Source of the DNA: Paenibacillus sp. FSL H7-0737
GTDB lineage: Bacteria; Bacillota; Bacilli; Paenibacillales; Paenibacillaceae
Direction of reading: 5' to 3'
DNA length: 64,000 nucleotides
NCBI RefSeq assembly: GCF_000758545.1
Contig: NZ_CP009279.1
Location: 3,100,001 to 3,164,000 of the forward strand
Positions within the stretch are counted from its first letter, which is position 1, and every line of letters begins with the position of its first letter. This document shows positions 42,615 through 50,599 of the stretch, piece after piece. A program made the position numbers and the translations under genes. The notes under the pieces are model-generated. The model did no database searches. It saw only the letters and a list, made by a program, of their open reading frames with translations, and was not told the origin of the DNA.

Positions 42615-42881
42615 ATGAAATATGTAAATGCAGATACAGTCTTCCCTAAAGAGTTACTACAAGAAATACAGAAATATATAAACGGTGGTATGGTCTACGT
42701 TCCAAAGCCTGAAGAATTACATGTAAAATGGGGTGAGAAGTCAGGGAGTAGAAAATATTTGGAATCAAGAAATATTGAGATCTGCCTGAGGTTTGCTGCT
42801 GGTGCAACCGTCGACCAGCTCTCAGGTGAATACTGTCTTTCTAAAGATAGTATTAAGAAAATTGTTTATACTAAAAAATAG
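42615..42881 (+). CDS. CD3324-like small helix-turn-helix protein (copy 2)
   Basis: 88 residues, with 79 identical to copy 1 at 38435. The differences are I9V, E16Q, L26M, I29V, A35L, R50E, V62A, D71G and R77K. AAGGAG precedes ATG 42615. The nucleotide sequences differ at many silent sites, so the duplication is not recent. It lies just after the tRNA-Phe terminator. Confidence 0.75.
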   Translation: MKYVNADTVFPKELLQEIQKYINGGMVYVPKPEELHVKWGEKSGSRKYLESRNIEICLRFAAGATVDQLSGEYCLSKDSIKKIVYTKK

Positions 42882-42910
42882 CCGGTCAACCTTAGGGTTG
42901 ACCGGCTATT
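42877..42910. terminator. bidirectional terminator
   Basis: A perfect 15-bp stem, AATAGCCGGTCAACC with GGTTGACCGGCTATT and a 4-base loop, between convergent genes. Confidence 0.8.
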
Positions 42911-42926
42911 ACATTTATTTGAAGCG

Positions 42927-43568
42927 TTAACTCGCAAATATATGCTTACCAATTTTTAAGTTCTGAGGACGAGTCCAGATCCATGCGCTAGTAGCTGTAT
43001 CTGGATTGAAATAATAGATCGAATTGTTTGTTGGGTCCCAACCTCGGACAGCATCAAGAGCAGCTAAATAGGCAGTCCGGTTTGGAGTAAGCCAGTATTG
43101 ACCGTCAGATACGGCTGTAAATGCGCCTTTTTGAAATACAACGTCTTTAATATTGTCTGGGAATTGACTAGATTGTATGCGATTCATAACTACAGCGCCA
43201 ACTGCGACTTGACCTTTATAAGGCTCACCGCGAGATTCACTATAAATGACTTTCGCCAGAATATCCATTTCCTCAATACTAAGCGTGTATTTTTTTAGAG
43301 CATTCCAAGTTTTTGTACCAGTAACTCCATCGGCATTTAATCCGTAGGCCTTTTGGAATTTAGCAACGGCAACTTTCGTTTGTGATCCATATACACCATC
43401 TAAAGGCTGAGTATAGAAATTCAGAGTTTTTAATCGATACTGAAGATCCCACACATCTCCAGAAGAACTCCCTACGGTTAATACAGGTGCAGCACTAGCA
43501 GAACCGATCATAGTAGCCATACTTACCAGACCCAAAAGAAGCAACAAAGTGAATATTTTAGTCTTCAT
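42927..43568 (-). CDS. SleB-type spore cortex/cell-wall hydrolase
   Basis: A 213-residue exported enzyme. A signal peptide covers about 1-27 (ending ASA). A peptidoglycan-binding domain spans about 38-93 (VWDLQYRLKTLNFY and DGVYGSQT). A Hydrolase_2/SleB catalytic domain runs from about 104, with Glu111 in YSESRGEPY. AGGAGGC precedes the ATG. SleB is a lytic transglycosylase for spore cortex during germination; this paralogue could also act on vegetative wall. It supports a spore-forming host. Confidence 0.9.
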   Translation of the reverse strand: MKTKIFTLLLLLGLVSMATMIGSASAAPVLTVGSSSGDVWDLQYRLKTLNFYTQPLDGVYGSQTKVAVAKFQKAYGLNADGVTGTKTWNALKKYTLSIEEMDILAKVIYSESRGEPYKGQVAVGAVVMNRIQSSQFPDNIKDVVFQKGAFTAVSDGQYWLTPNRTAYLAALDAVRGWDPTNNSIYYFNPDTATSAWIWTRPQNLKIGKHIFAS

Positions 43569-43744
43569 TGTAGTAGCCTCCTTTCAGAAAACATTATAAA
43601 TAACCTTCAATAACTGAGACAACACTCATTTATTGGTAATCTAATAATCCATTTTACATTTTCGAAAATACTTCATTAGGTTTGTGATCTTATGAAATGG
43701 GTAAATGAATAATCAGAGGCACATCAACATCGGAGGTTTTATAT

Positions 43745-44278
43745 ATGAAAAAGCAATTATATCTATTCATAATCGCAGCTGCACTCACTTTAAGCGCATG
43801 TGGTAATGATAATAGCTATGGCAATAAGATAATGGAAGATACCTCACATTCCAGTTCAAGCGACGTACCTGAAAATTTGAAAGTGGCAGAGAATCCTACT
43901 TTTAAAATAGGAAGTAAAGCGATTATCCAAGCGGAGCATATGGAAGGTATGAAAGGGGCAACAGCAACGATAGTTGGAGCTTTTGATACCACTGCGTATA
44001 TCGTTTCTTATAGGCCCGCAACAGGTGGATTTCCAGTTACAAATCATAAGTGGATTATTCATGAGGAAATCAAAAAAGCAGCCGACAAACCCTATGAATC
44101 CGGCTCGGAAGTCATAATGGAAGCTGACCATATGAAAGATATGAAAGGTGCAACGGCTCAGATTAACGCAGCGGAACAAACCACGGTATATATGATTGAT
44201 TACACACCTACTACGGGTGGAGATAAAGTGAAAAATCATAAATGGGTAACGGAAGATGAGCTTTCAGCAATAAAGTAA
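43745..44278 (+). CDS. YdhK-like lipoprotein with two DUF1541 repeats
   Basis: A 177-residue lipoprotein. The lipobox LSAC places the acylated cysteine at residue 20. Two repeats follow, HMEGMKGATATIVGAFDTTAY at about 63 and HMKDMKGATAQINAAEQTTVY at about 127, each ending in a TTGG...NHKW motif. The Met/His-rich phrase could bind copper, but this is inference. GGAGG precedes the ATG. Confidence 0.85.
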   Translation: MKKQLYLFIIAAALTLSACGNDNSYGNKIMEDTSHSSSSDVPENLKVAENPTFKIGSKAIIQAEHMEGMKGATATIVGAFDTTAYIVSYRPATGGFPVTNHKWIIHEEIKKAADKPYESGSEVIMEADHMKDMKGATAQINAAEQTTVYMIDYTPTTGGDKVKNHKWVTEDELSAIK

Positions 44279-44317
44279 CCAATAGAAATATAAGCTCAAA
44301 AGTAATGAAAGATGATT

Positions 44318-44371
44318 AAGGTAGGGGCAGTCATGGACTTTGTTAAAGTTCTAGGCTGCTCCTACCTTTTT
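44318..44371 (+). terminator. terminator after the YdhK-like gene
   Basis: AAGGTAGG-G-GCAG pairs with CTGC-TCCTACCTT, with an inner ACTTT/AAAGT stem, then TTTT. Confidence 0.8.
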
Positions 44372-44481
44372 GATTGCTTCTTTTATTGGTAGAGAAGTGT
44401 TAAGATATCTTTATAAAATACCGATATACAAAATATACCATTTTAATTGATGTTTTCTTAGAAGGTAGGAGCGTGATTGAA

Positions 44482-45468
44482 ATGCCTAACTGGCAGGTGA
44501 AATTCGATGAAGAGATGCTTAAGCAAGCTGCACAACAGATTCAAGTCGATTGGACAGCGATAAAGTATATTGGTGGTTTTGAAAATGTTGTCTATAGCTT
44601 TCCAAAAGATGATCATGAATTTATTTTACGTGTATCTCATCAGTCTCATCAGGAGCTGGAGATGGTTATCTCTGAACTTGACTTTATGGACCATCTTGCA
44701 AAGCATGGCGTGCAACTGGCTCCCCCCATTCCCTTTCAGGATGGCAGTTTGGTACAAGCGTTAGTCAAAGATCAAGAAAGATTTATGATCTGTGTGATGG
44801 AGAAAGCACCAGGTGGTCATGTTAATGCTTCCGATCCCTATTGGGGAACGGAGCTTTTTGAGCAATGGGGTGAGGTAACAGGAAGAATGCATGCTTTAGC
44901 TCTGCAATATGAGCGTCCGGAGACTGTTCTGGCAAGACCACATCAGGGTAAGCTAGAGTTTGACTTTGCTAACTTTGGTACTGTTGAACAGCAGCTTTTT
45001 GAAAAGTTGCTTCAAATAAATGATCGGATTAACCAGTTGCCGCGGAATCGAGAAGGCTATGTACTATGTCACCGTGATTTGCATCCAGGTAATTTCTTCG
45101 TGCATGAGGGGCAGATCACCGTGTTTGACTTTGATGATTGTGGATACGACTACATGGTGCATGATATTGCCATTGCCGTTTATTATTCGACCATCTTTGG
45201 GGATTGGCGAAAACCGGAGGTAGAGCAGAGTAGAACTTCTAGTCTTGCGGCAGCCATGCTGACGTCTTTTATGAAAGGGTATAATCGAGAGTACTCACTC
45301 GACAATAAGTGGCTAGAAGAGCTCCCGCTCTTTATTGAGAAGCGCCGACTGGAATTAGTGCTTTTGTTATTTCAAGAGTTTTCGGAGTCACAGCGTGAGC
45401 AGGATAGAGAGTGGCTTGCCCGTAATATTCACGATGCTCTAAATGACATTGCTTGTTTAGAGCTTTAA
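44482..45468 (+). CDS. APH-family phosphotransferase (kinase-like)
   Basis: A 328-residue aminoglycoside-phosphotransferase/choline-kinase fold protein. The catalytic motif is LCHRDLHPGNFF and the metal motif VFDFDDCGYD. The N-terminal IGGFENVVYSF matches the nucleotide-binding loop. It resembles homoserine-kinase/fructosamine-kinase-like members rather than classic drug kinases. ATG 44482 is preferred; GTG 44473 is almost touching the AGGTAGGAG site. The substrate is unknown. Confidence 0.85.
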   Translation: MPNWQVKFDEEMLKQAAQQIQVDWTAIKYIGGFENVVYSFPKDDHEFILRVSHQSHQELEMVISELDFMDHLAKHGVQLAPPIPFQDGSLVQALVKDQERFMICVMEKAPGGHVNASDPYWGTELFEQWGEVTGRMHALALQYERPETVLARPHQGKLEFDFANFGTVEQQLFEKLLQINDRINQLPRNREGYVLCHRDLHPGNFFVHEGQITVFDFDDCGYDYMVHDIAIAVYYSTIFGDWRKPEVEQSRTSSLAAAMLTSFMKGYNREYSLDNKWLEELPLFIEKRRLELVLLLFQEFSESQREQDREWLARNIHDALNDIACLEL

Positions 45469-45485
45469 TGAGGGAGGTATCCGAT

Positions 45486-45840
45486 ATGACAACCCCCAAA
45501 CATATTCTTTCCGCAGCTACCGTTGTATTCAATGATCAGGGAAGCCAAAGAAGAATCGGGCATTGATATAGAGATTAATAAGTTCTGCGGAGTTTTTCAA
45601 AATGTTGATCGATCTATTTGTACTAACCTATTTCTAGGGAAAGCCATCGGCGGCGAACCTGCTACTAGTTCCGAGAGCTTAGAAGTTGGGTTTTTCTCGA
45701 TAGAACAAGCATTGGAAATGGTCACATGGAAAAACCTCAGACTGCGGCTGGAGTATTGTCTAAATGATGAGGTGCAGCCTTTTTACGTAGAGTTACGGGG
45801 TACAGAAGTTGAAGAAATTATTATTACACATCTGAGTTAA
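45486..45840 (+). pseudogene. Nudix hydrolase with internal deletion and frameshift
   Basis: The gene begins normally (GAGGGAGG, then MTTPKHILSAATVVFNDQG). It then jumps directly to REAKEESGIDIEIN in another frame. The missing stretch of roughly 30-40 residues would hold the first half of the Nudix box (GGxxxxGE). Frame 1 stops at 45564; the rest continues in frame 2 to 45840. The product cannot be a working Nudix enzyme. Confidence 0.75.
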
Positions 45841-45918
45841 TATAGGGAGCACAATGGACAAGTGTTTCGATCAACAAAGATTCATTTTTTTATTTTATAA
45901 CATTTTCAGTTGATTACA

Positions 45919-45945
45919 GAACTTTTCATACGTTTACAGCGTCTT
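45919..45945 (+). promoter_or_regulatory. ECF-type promoter of the OatA-like gene
   Basis: GAAC at 45919-45922, 17 bp, then CGTC at 45940. It lies about 45 bases before the start codon. OatA-type genes are known ECF sigma targets in Bacillus. Confidence 0.4.
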
Positions 45946-45984
45946 ACTTATGAACGATAAATCGACGGTAAGGACTGAAACATT

Positions 45985-48018
45985 ATGAAAGACAACACGA
46001 AGCTTTTCAGAAATAATATGAGGAGCCAGTCTTCTATACAATCTGTAGGCGGCAGGCGTTATGTGCCAGGAATTGATGGTCTAAGGGCTTTATCAGTACT
46101 CGCTGTAATCGCATATCATTTGAATCTGAATTGGGCTGGGGGTGGACTTCTCGGCGTTGGAATATTTTTTGTAATCTCCGGATATCTCATTACTGACCAA
46201 ATCATTAGCCAGTGGGAGCGGCACCGAAGGCTGAACCTTGTAGACTTTTGGGTTCGTAGGGCGCGGAGGCTGTTGCCTGCGATGGCCGTTATGCTTTTTG
46301 TGGTTGCCATATGGCTTTTAATTATAGAACCATCAAGATTGTTTAGGCTCAAGGGTGACTTTATGTCTTCCTTATTTTATTTCAATAACTGGTGGCTAAT
46401 ATTTCATAATGTTTCCTATTTTGAAAGCTTTGGCCCACCATCTCCTATCGGACATTTATGGTCGCTTTCTATTGAAGGACAGTTTTATATTCTATGGCCA
46501 ATAGTTCTCATCATCGTGATGAAAATCGCTCGTCGGCGAGGTAAGCTTATTGCATGGATTATGGCTTGCGCAGCAGTCTCGGCTTTAGCCATGGCATTGA
46601 TCTACGTACCGGGGACAGACCCAAGTAGAGTATATTATGGAACGGATACCCGCTTATTTGCGCTTCTCATTGGAGCAGCACTTGCAGTTGCTTGGCCAAG
46701 TCAGAAACTTAATGATAACGTCTCAGAACCGGCTCGGCGTGTGCTTGATATTGTAGGGGGATTAGGACTCATTCTATTGTTGGTACTTTTTAATCAGGTT
46801 AATGAGTTCGATGATTTACTTTACCGTGGTGGGTTTTTAGTGATTTCTTTGATTGCAGCTGTAGTTATTGCCGTTCTAGCTCATCCTGCTAGCCGTCTGG
46901 GATCGATCGTAGGCTGTAAACCTTTGCGTTGGATCGGGCTGCGATCATATAGCTTGTACATATGGCATTTTCCAGTCATTATCCTTAGCAGTCCGAATGT
47001 GAGTACTGAAGAAAGCAGCATGCTTCGGATTATCATTCAGGTAGCAGTAAGTTTCCTTCTAGCTGCATTATCATATAAGTATGTGGAGGAGCCCATTCGT
47101 CGAGGTTCATTTAAAGAAACATGGAAGAATATCAGTGTAAAACGAAGGGGTGGTCTTCGTCCAGGCTTCTTAATGGCTATTATTGCCGTGATTCTTATCC
47201 CAATCGCATGCAAAGGTTATTTGTTAAACGCTGGATCGGATACGTCTGCGATCGAATCGGCAGATTTGCAGTATGAACAACAACAACTGCAACAGCAAGA
47301 ACAACGACTGCAGCAGCAAGAACGACAAGATATGGGAAGAAAGAATGATCCCGCAGATCATAAAGCGATAGACGAAAATGTAACTGATAAACCATCAATA
47401 CCAGCCTTGGCAACAGCTACAACTGAACCTGAAGTGAAAAAAGCTGATACTAAGGTGGGAACTACAAATACAGAAATAGCAAAGCCTGAATCAGAAGTAA
47501 AAAAATCTGTTCCTGAAGAAAAGAAACCCGTGGCTGAGAAGAGTCAAGCTGGAACGGATGTTACGGCCATTGGAGATTCTGTCATTTTGGATGCAGCACC
47601 ATACCTTTCAGAGGAATTACCTGGCATTGTCATCGAGGGAAAGATCGGTCGGCAGATGGCTAAAGCTCAGGAGGTAGTGGATCAGCTTAAAGCTCAAGGC
47701 CGGCTGGGTAAAAAGGTTATAATCGAGCTTGGGACTAACGGATCCTTTAGTTCAAAGCAATTACGTAATTTACTGGATTCATTAAGTGATGCTGAGCAGA
47801 TTTTTTTGGTCAATACACGGGTTCCAAGAAAATGGGAGAATAATGTGAATCACAATATTTCAAAAGTTTCCAGTGAATATAGTAATACGACCGTAGTAGA
47901 CTGGTACTCTGCAAGTGAAGGAAAAGACGATTATTTCTACCAAGATGGTGTGCATCTTAAACCAGAGGGCTCCAAGTGTTACGCCTCACTTCTTGCGAAA
48001 GCCTTGGAAAGTAAGTAA
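45985..48018 (+). CDS. oatA: OatA-like acyltransferase with SGNH domain
   Basis: A 677-residue protein. The acyltransferase-3 membrane domain spans about 25-415, with the catalytic His45 in VIAYHLNLNW, an RARRLLPA motif and about ten helices. A Gln-rich linker (430-450) and a charged, low-complexity segment lead to a C-terminal SGNH esterase domain at about 525-677: GDS (530), GTNG (583) and D654-x2-H657. Such enzymes O-acetylate muramic acid or other wall glycans outside the cell and confer lysozyme resistance. An ECF-type promoter precedes it. Confidence 0.9.
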   Translation: MKDNTKLFRNNMRSQSSIQSVGGRRYVPGIDGLRALSVLAVIAYHLNLNWAGGGLLGVGIFFVISGYLITDQIISQWERHRRLNLVDFWVRRARRLLPAMAVMLFVVAIWLLIIEPSRLFRLKGDFMSSLFYFNNWWLIFHNVSYFESFGPPSPIGHLWSLSIEGQFYILWPIVLIIVMKIARRRGKLIAWIMACAAVSALAMALIYVPGTDPSRVYYGTDTRLFALLIGAALAVAWPSQKLNDNVSEPARRVLDIVGGLGLILLLVLFNQVNEFDDLLYRGGFLVISLIAAVVIAVLAHPASRLGSIVGCKPLRWIGLRSYSLYIWHFPVIILSSPNVSTEESSMLRIIIQVAVSFLLAALSYKYVEEPIRRGSFKETWKNISVKRRGGLRPGFLMAIIAVILIPIACKGYLLNAGSDTSAIESADLQYEQQQLQQQEQRLQQQERQDMGRKNDPADHKAIDENVTDKPSIPALATATTEPEVKKADTKVGTTNTEIAKPESEVKKSVPEEKKPVAEKSQAGTDVTAIGDSVILDAAPYLSEELPGIVIEGKIGRQMAKAQEVVDQLKAQGRLGKKVIIELGTNGSFSSKQLRNLLDSLSDAEQIFLVNTRVPRKWENNVNHNISKVSSEYSNTTVVDWYSASEGKDDYFYQDGVHLKPEGSKCYASLLAKALESK

Positions 48019-48060
48019 GAATTAATTGAATCTCCAAACTTTTTGATATTATATTTTAAT

Positions 48061-48099
48061 AGACCGGCAAGAGAGTTCTCTCTTTGCCGGTCTTTTTTT
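48061..48099 (+). terminator. terminator after the OatA-like gene
   Basis: AGACCGGCAA-GAGAG pairs with CTCTC-TTTGCCGGTCT, followed by a run of T. Confidence 0.85.
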
Positions 48100-48136
48100 T
48101 TCGTAAACGAATGATCATTGAAGAGCTAATTAATTC

Positions 48137-48721
48137 CTAGTCGTAGATAAAATGCTCCACCACAGCCACAGTCGTAGTTATGTCTGGATCAGAATTATCG
48201 ATCACTTTCACATTAGAACTTGGAAGCGGCCACTTCACACTGCGGTTTCCAAATGATTTGCGAAATTCATCCCAATGCTGGAACTTCCATTCATCTAATG
48301 GTGATTGTCGATCGTGAATTCGTGTCCGATACAATTCCTCATTGGCTAGTTCGACTAAGACAACTTTAACCTCAACATCTTGCAGCGAACGTCCGATTCG
48401 AGATAACTCACTGCTGATCCAGTCAGGGTTGGCAGCTTCTTTAGTAAATGGTCCAACCACAAATGCATCTACATTCAGGCCTATATTGTCTAGCGCTGCA
48501 TCCATCGTAATCCGGTAGCCCAAATCACGGCATAATCTTTTGTAATCGGCAGAGTCTCTGTCTGCCGGGTCCAATCCGTGAAAGGTCATAATGGCGTCAG
48601 CCGCTGGACGTAATAGAATATCCATATCAAAGAAGGGTACTTTACGCCGGGAAGCGATCGCTTTAGCTAATGTCGTTTTGCCTGCCCCAGCTGGCCCTAG
48701 AAAAAATACAAGTTTGTTCAT
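48137..48721 (-). CDS. P-loop kinase-like AAA family ATPase
   Basis: A 194-residue protein with a Walker A motif GPAGAGKTT at the N-terminus and a later acidic motif FFDMDIL. Its size and fold resemble small-molecule kinases of the adenylate/shikimate-kinase type. ATG 48721 follows AAGGAGAG with six bases of spacing; the preceding TTG is not needed. It is a single gene with unknown substrate. Confidence 0.75.
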   Translation of the reverse strand: MNKLVFFLGPAGAGKTTLAKAIASRRKVPFFDMDILLRPAADAIMTFHGLDPADRDSADYKRLCRDLGYRITMDAALDNIGLNVDAFVVGPFTKEAANPDWISSELSRIGRSLQDVEVKVVLVELANEELYRTRIHDRQSPLDEWKFQHWDEFRKSFGNRSVKWPLPSSNVKVIDNSDPDITTTVAVVEHFIYD

Positions 48722-48803
48722 CAATGTCTCTCCTTAGAACCTCAATTCAACTCCATAATGTATCTCTGCATACTATCATATAAAAGATAGTGAGTAATCG
48801 CCA

Positions 48804-48854
48804 GCGCAATATCTCCATCAGAGAGATAGGAACAGACTACCTGAGATATTGCGC
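48804..48854. repeat. 12-bp perfect inverted repeat between divergent genes
   Basis: GCGCAATATCTC and GAGATATTGCGC are separated by 27 bases, with GTAA/TTAC extending the stem outward. It lies 38 bases before the promoter at 48892. No T run follows, so it is not a simple terminator. Confidence 0.5.
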
Positions 48855-48891
48855 GTTACGGTCCATAATATGATATTTTTTTGCTTCTCCA

Positions 48892-48920
48892 TTGAGTTTT
48901 TGTGTAATCCTGCTTATAAT
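48892..48920 (+). promoter_or_regulatory. sigma-A promoter for the second ABC-F gene
   Basis: TTGAGT, 17 bp, then a perfect TATAAT. The start would be near 48927, leaving a leader of only about 27 bases with no attenuator. Confidence 0.65.
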
Positions 48921-48953
48921 ATAGCGAGAAAAATAAGAAAAAGGTGTCCATAA

Positions 48954-50510
48954 ATGAGCATATTAAATGTAGAAGGATTAAGTCATGGTTTTGGAGATCG
49001 TGCGATCTTCAAGGATGTTTCATTCCGTCTTCTAAAAGGCGAGCATATCGGATTATTCGGCGCTAACGGCGAAGGTAAATCCACTTTTATGAATATTGTT
49101 ACAGGAAAGCTTCAACCGGATGAAGGTAAGGTCGAATGGTCCAAACGGGTGCGTGTTGGCTACCTCGATCAGCATGCAGTGTTGACCAAAGGCATGACCA
49201 TTCAAGATGTACTCAGAGGCGCTTTTCAATACCTCTTTGATCTTGAGCAAGAGATGAATGATATGTACGGCAGAATGGGTGACGTGTCGCCTGAAGAGTT
49301 GGAAAAGCTGCTTGAAGAAGTTGGTACGATCCAAGATACGCTTACAAATCAAGATTTCTACATGATCGATGCGAAGATACAAGAAACCGCGCGCGGTCTA
49401 GGCATCACAGATATTGGATTGGATCGTGATGTAGCTGATCTTAGTGGTGGTCAGCGTACCAAAATCTTGCTTGCGAAGCTGTTGCTTGAAAAACCAGATA
49501 TTTTGCTCCTAGATGAGCCTACGAACTATCTGGATGAGCAGCATATTGAATGGCTGAGACGTTATCTTCAAGAGTATGATAATGCATTTATTCTGATCTC
49601 ACATGATATGCCTTTCTTGAACAGCGTTATCAACCTGATCTACCATATGGAAAATCAAAAGCTGACTCGTTATGTGGGTGACTATGAGCAATTCCAGCAG
49701 GTCTACGAAATGAGAAAACAACAGCTTGAATCTGCTTATAACCGTCAAAAACAAGAAATCGCAGAGCTGAAAGACTTCGTTGCACGTAACAAAGCAAGCG
49801 TAGCTACCCGTAACATGGCAATGTCCAGACAGAAGAAGCTCGACAAGATGGAAATTATCGAGATTGCAAAAGAGAAGCCAAAACCACAGTTTAACTTTAA
49901 AGAAGGTAAAACCGCGGGCAAGATGATTTTCGAAGCAAAAGAATTGGTTATCGGATATGACACACCGTTGTCCAGACCGCTTAATTTGTTAATGGAGCGT
50001 GGACAAAAGATCGCGTTGGTCGGTGCGAACGGGATCGGTAAAACCACCTTGCTTCGCAGCATCTTAGGTGAAATCCAAGCATTGTCCGGTTCGGTAGAAC
50101 GTGGATACCATCAAGAGATTGGATACTTTGAGCAAGAAATGAAAGAAGGCAATTACAAGACTTGTATCGAGGAGATCTGGGATACATTCCCATCCCTGTC
50201 ACAATTCGAAGTACGTGCTGCCCTTGCCAAATGTGGACTGACCACGAAACATATCGAAAGTAAGATTGCTGTTCTAAGTGGTGGAGAAAAAGCTAAAGTG
50301 CGTCTATGTAAACTCATTAACAGCGAGACGAACATTCTCGTATTAGATGAGCCGACGAACCACTTGGATATCGATGCCAAAGATGAACTGAAACGTGCGC
50401 TGAAAGCATATAAGGGAAGCATTCTCATGATCTCTCACGAACCAGATTTTTATCAAGACATTGTCACCGATATCTGGAATTGCGAAGATTGGACAACAAA
50501 AGTATTCTAA
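48954..50510 (+). CDS. ABC-F family ATPase, YfmM-like
   Basis: 518 residues, with two ATPase domains. Walker A GANGEGKS is at 36-43 and GANGIGKT in the second half; there are two LSGGQ/LSGGE signatures, two DEPTN motifs, and a helical linker (YNRQKQEIAELKDFVARNKA). It resembles, from memory, the Firmicutes YfmM group. It is expected to act as a ribosome-associated translation factor. Unlike its equal-length paralogue at 3632 it has a strong promoter and a very short leader, suggesting constitutive expression. Confidence 0.9.
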   Translation: MSILNVEGLSHGFGDRAIFKDVSFRLLKGEHIGLFGANGEGKSTFMNIVTGKLQPDEGKVEWSKRVRVGYLDQHAVLTKGMTIQDVLRGAFQYLFDLEQEMNDMYGRMGDVSPEELEKLLEEVGTIQDTLTNQDFYMIDAKIQETARGLGITDIGLDRDVADLSGGQRTKILLAKLLLEKPDILLLDEPTNYLDEQHIEWLRRYLQEYDNAFILISHDMPFLNSVINLIYHMENQKLTRYVGDYEQFQQVYEMRKQQLESAYNRQKQEIAELKDFVARNKASVATRNMAMSRQKKLDKMEIIEIAKEKPKPQFNFKEGKTAGKMIFEAKELVIGYDTPLSRPLNLLMERGQKIALVGANGIGKTTLLRSILGEIQALSGSVERGYHQEIGYFEQEMKEGNYKTCIEEIWDTFPSLSQFEVRAALAKCGLTTKHIESKIAVLSGGEKAKVRLCKLINSETNILVLDEPTNHLDIDAKDELKRALKAYKGSILMISHEPDFYQDIVTDIWNCEDWTTKVF

Positions 50511-50530
50511 TAAGCAAATCTTTATTGAAC

Positions 50531-50577
50531 AAGCCTATGAGGTGTTAACGAATCAGTTACGCTTTATAGGCTTTTTT
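50531..50577 (+). terminator. terminator after the second ABC-F gene
   Basis: AAGCCTAT pairs with ATAGGCTT across a long loop, followed by TTTTT. Confidence 0.75.
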
Positions 50578-50599
50578 ATGGATAGTGGGGAGGGTCTAT

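Noticed and set aside
38435..42881. Integrated mobile element using tRNA-Phe as attachment site
   Set aside because: No integrase, no tRNA 3' end fragment elsewhere in the window; the four tRNAs are complete and evenly spaced.
45523..45840. Apparent intact short Nudix gene
   Set aside because: It lacks the start region and the first half of the Nudix box; it is the tail of the pseudogene starting at 45486.
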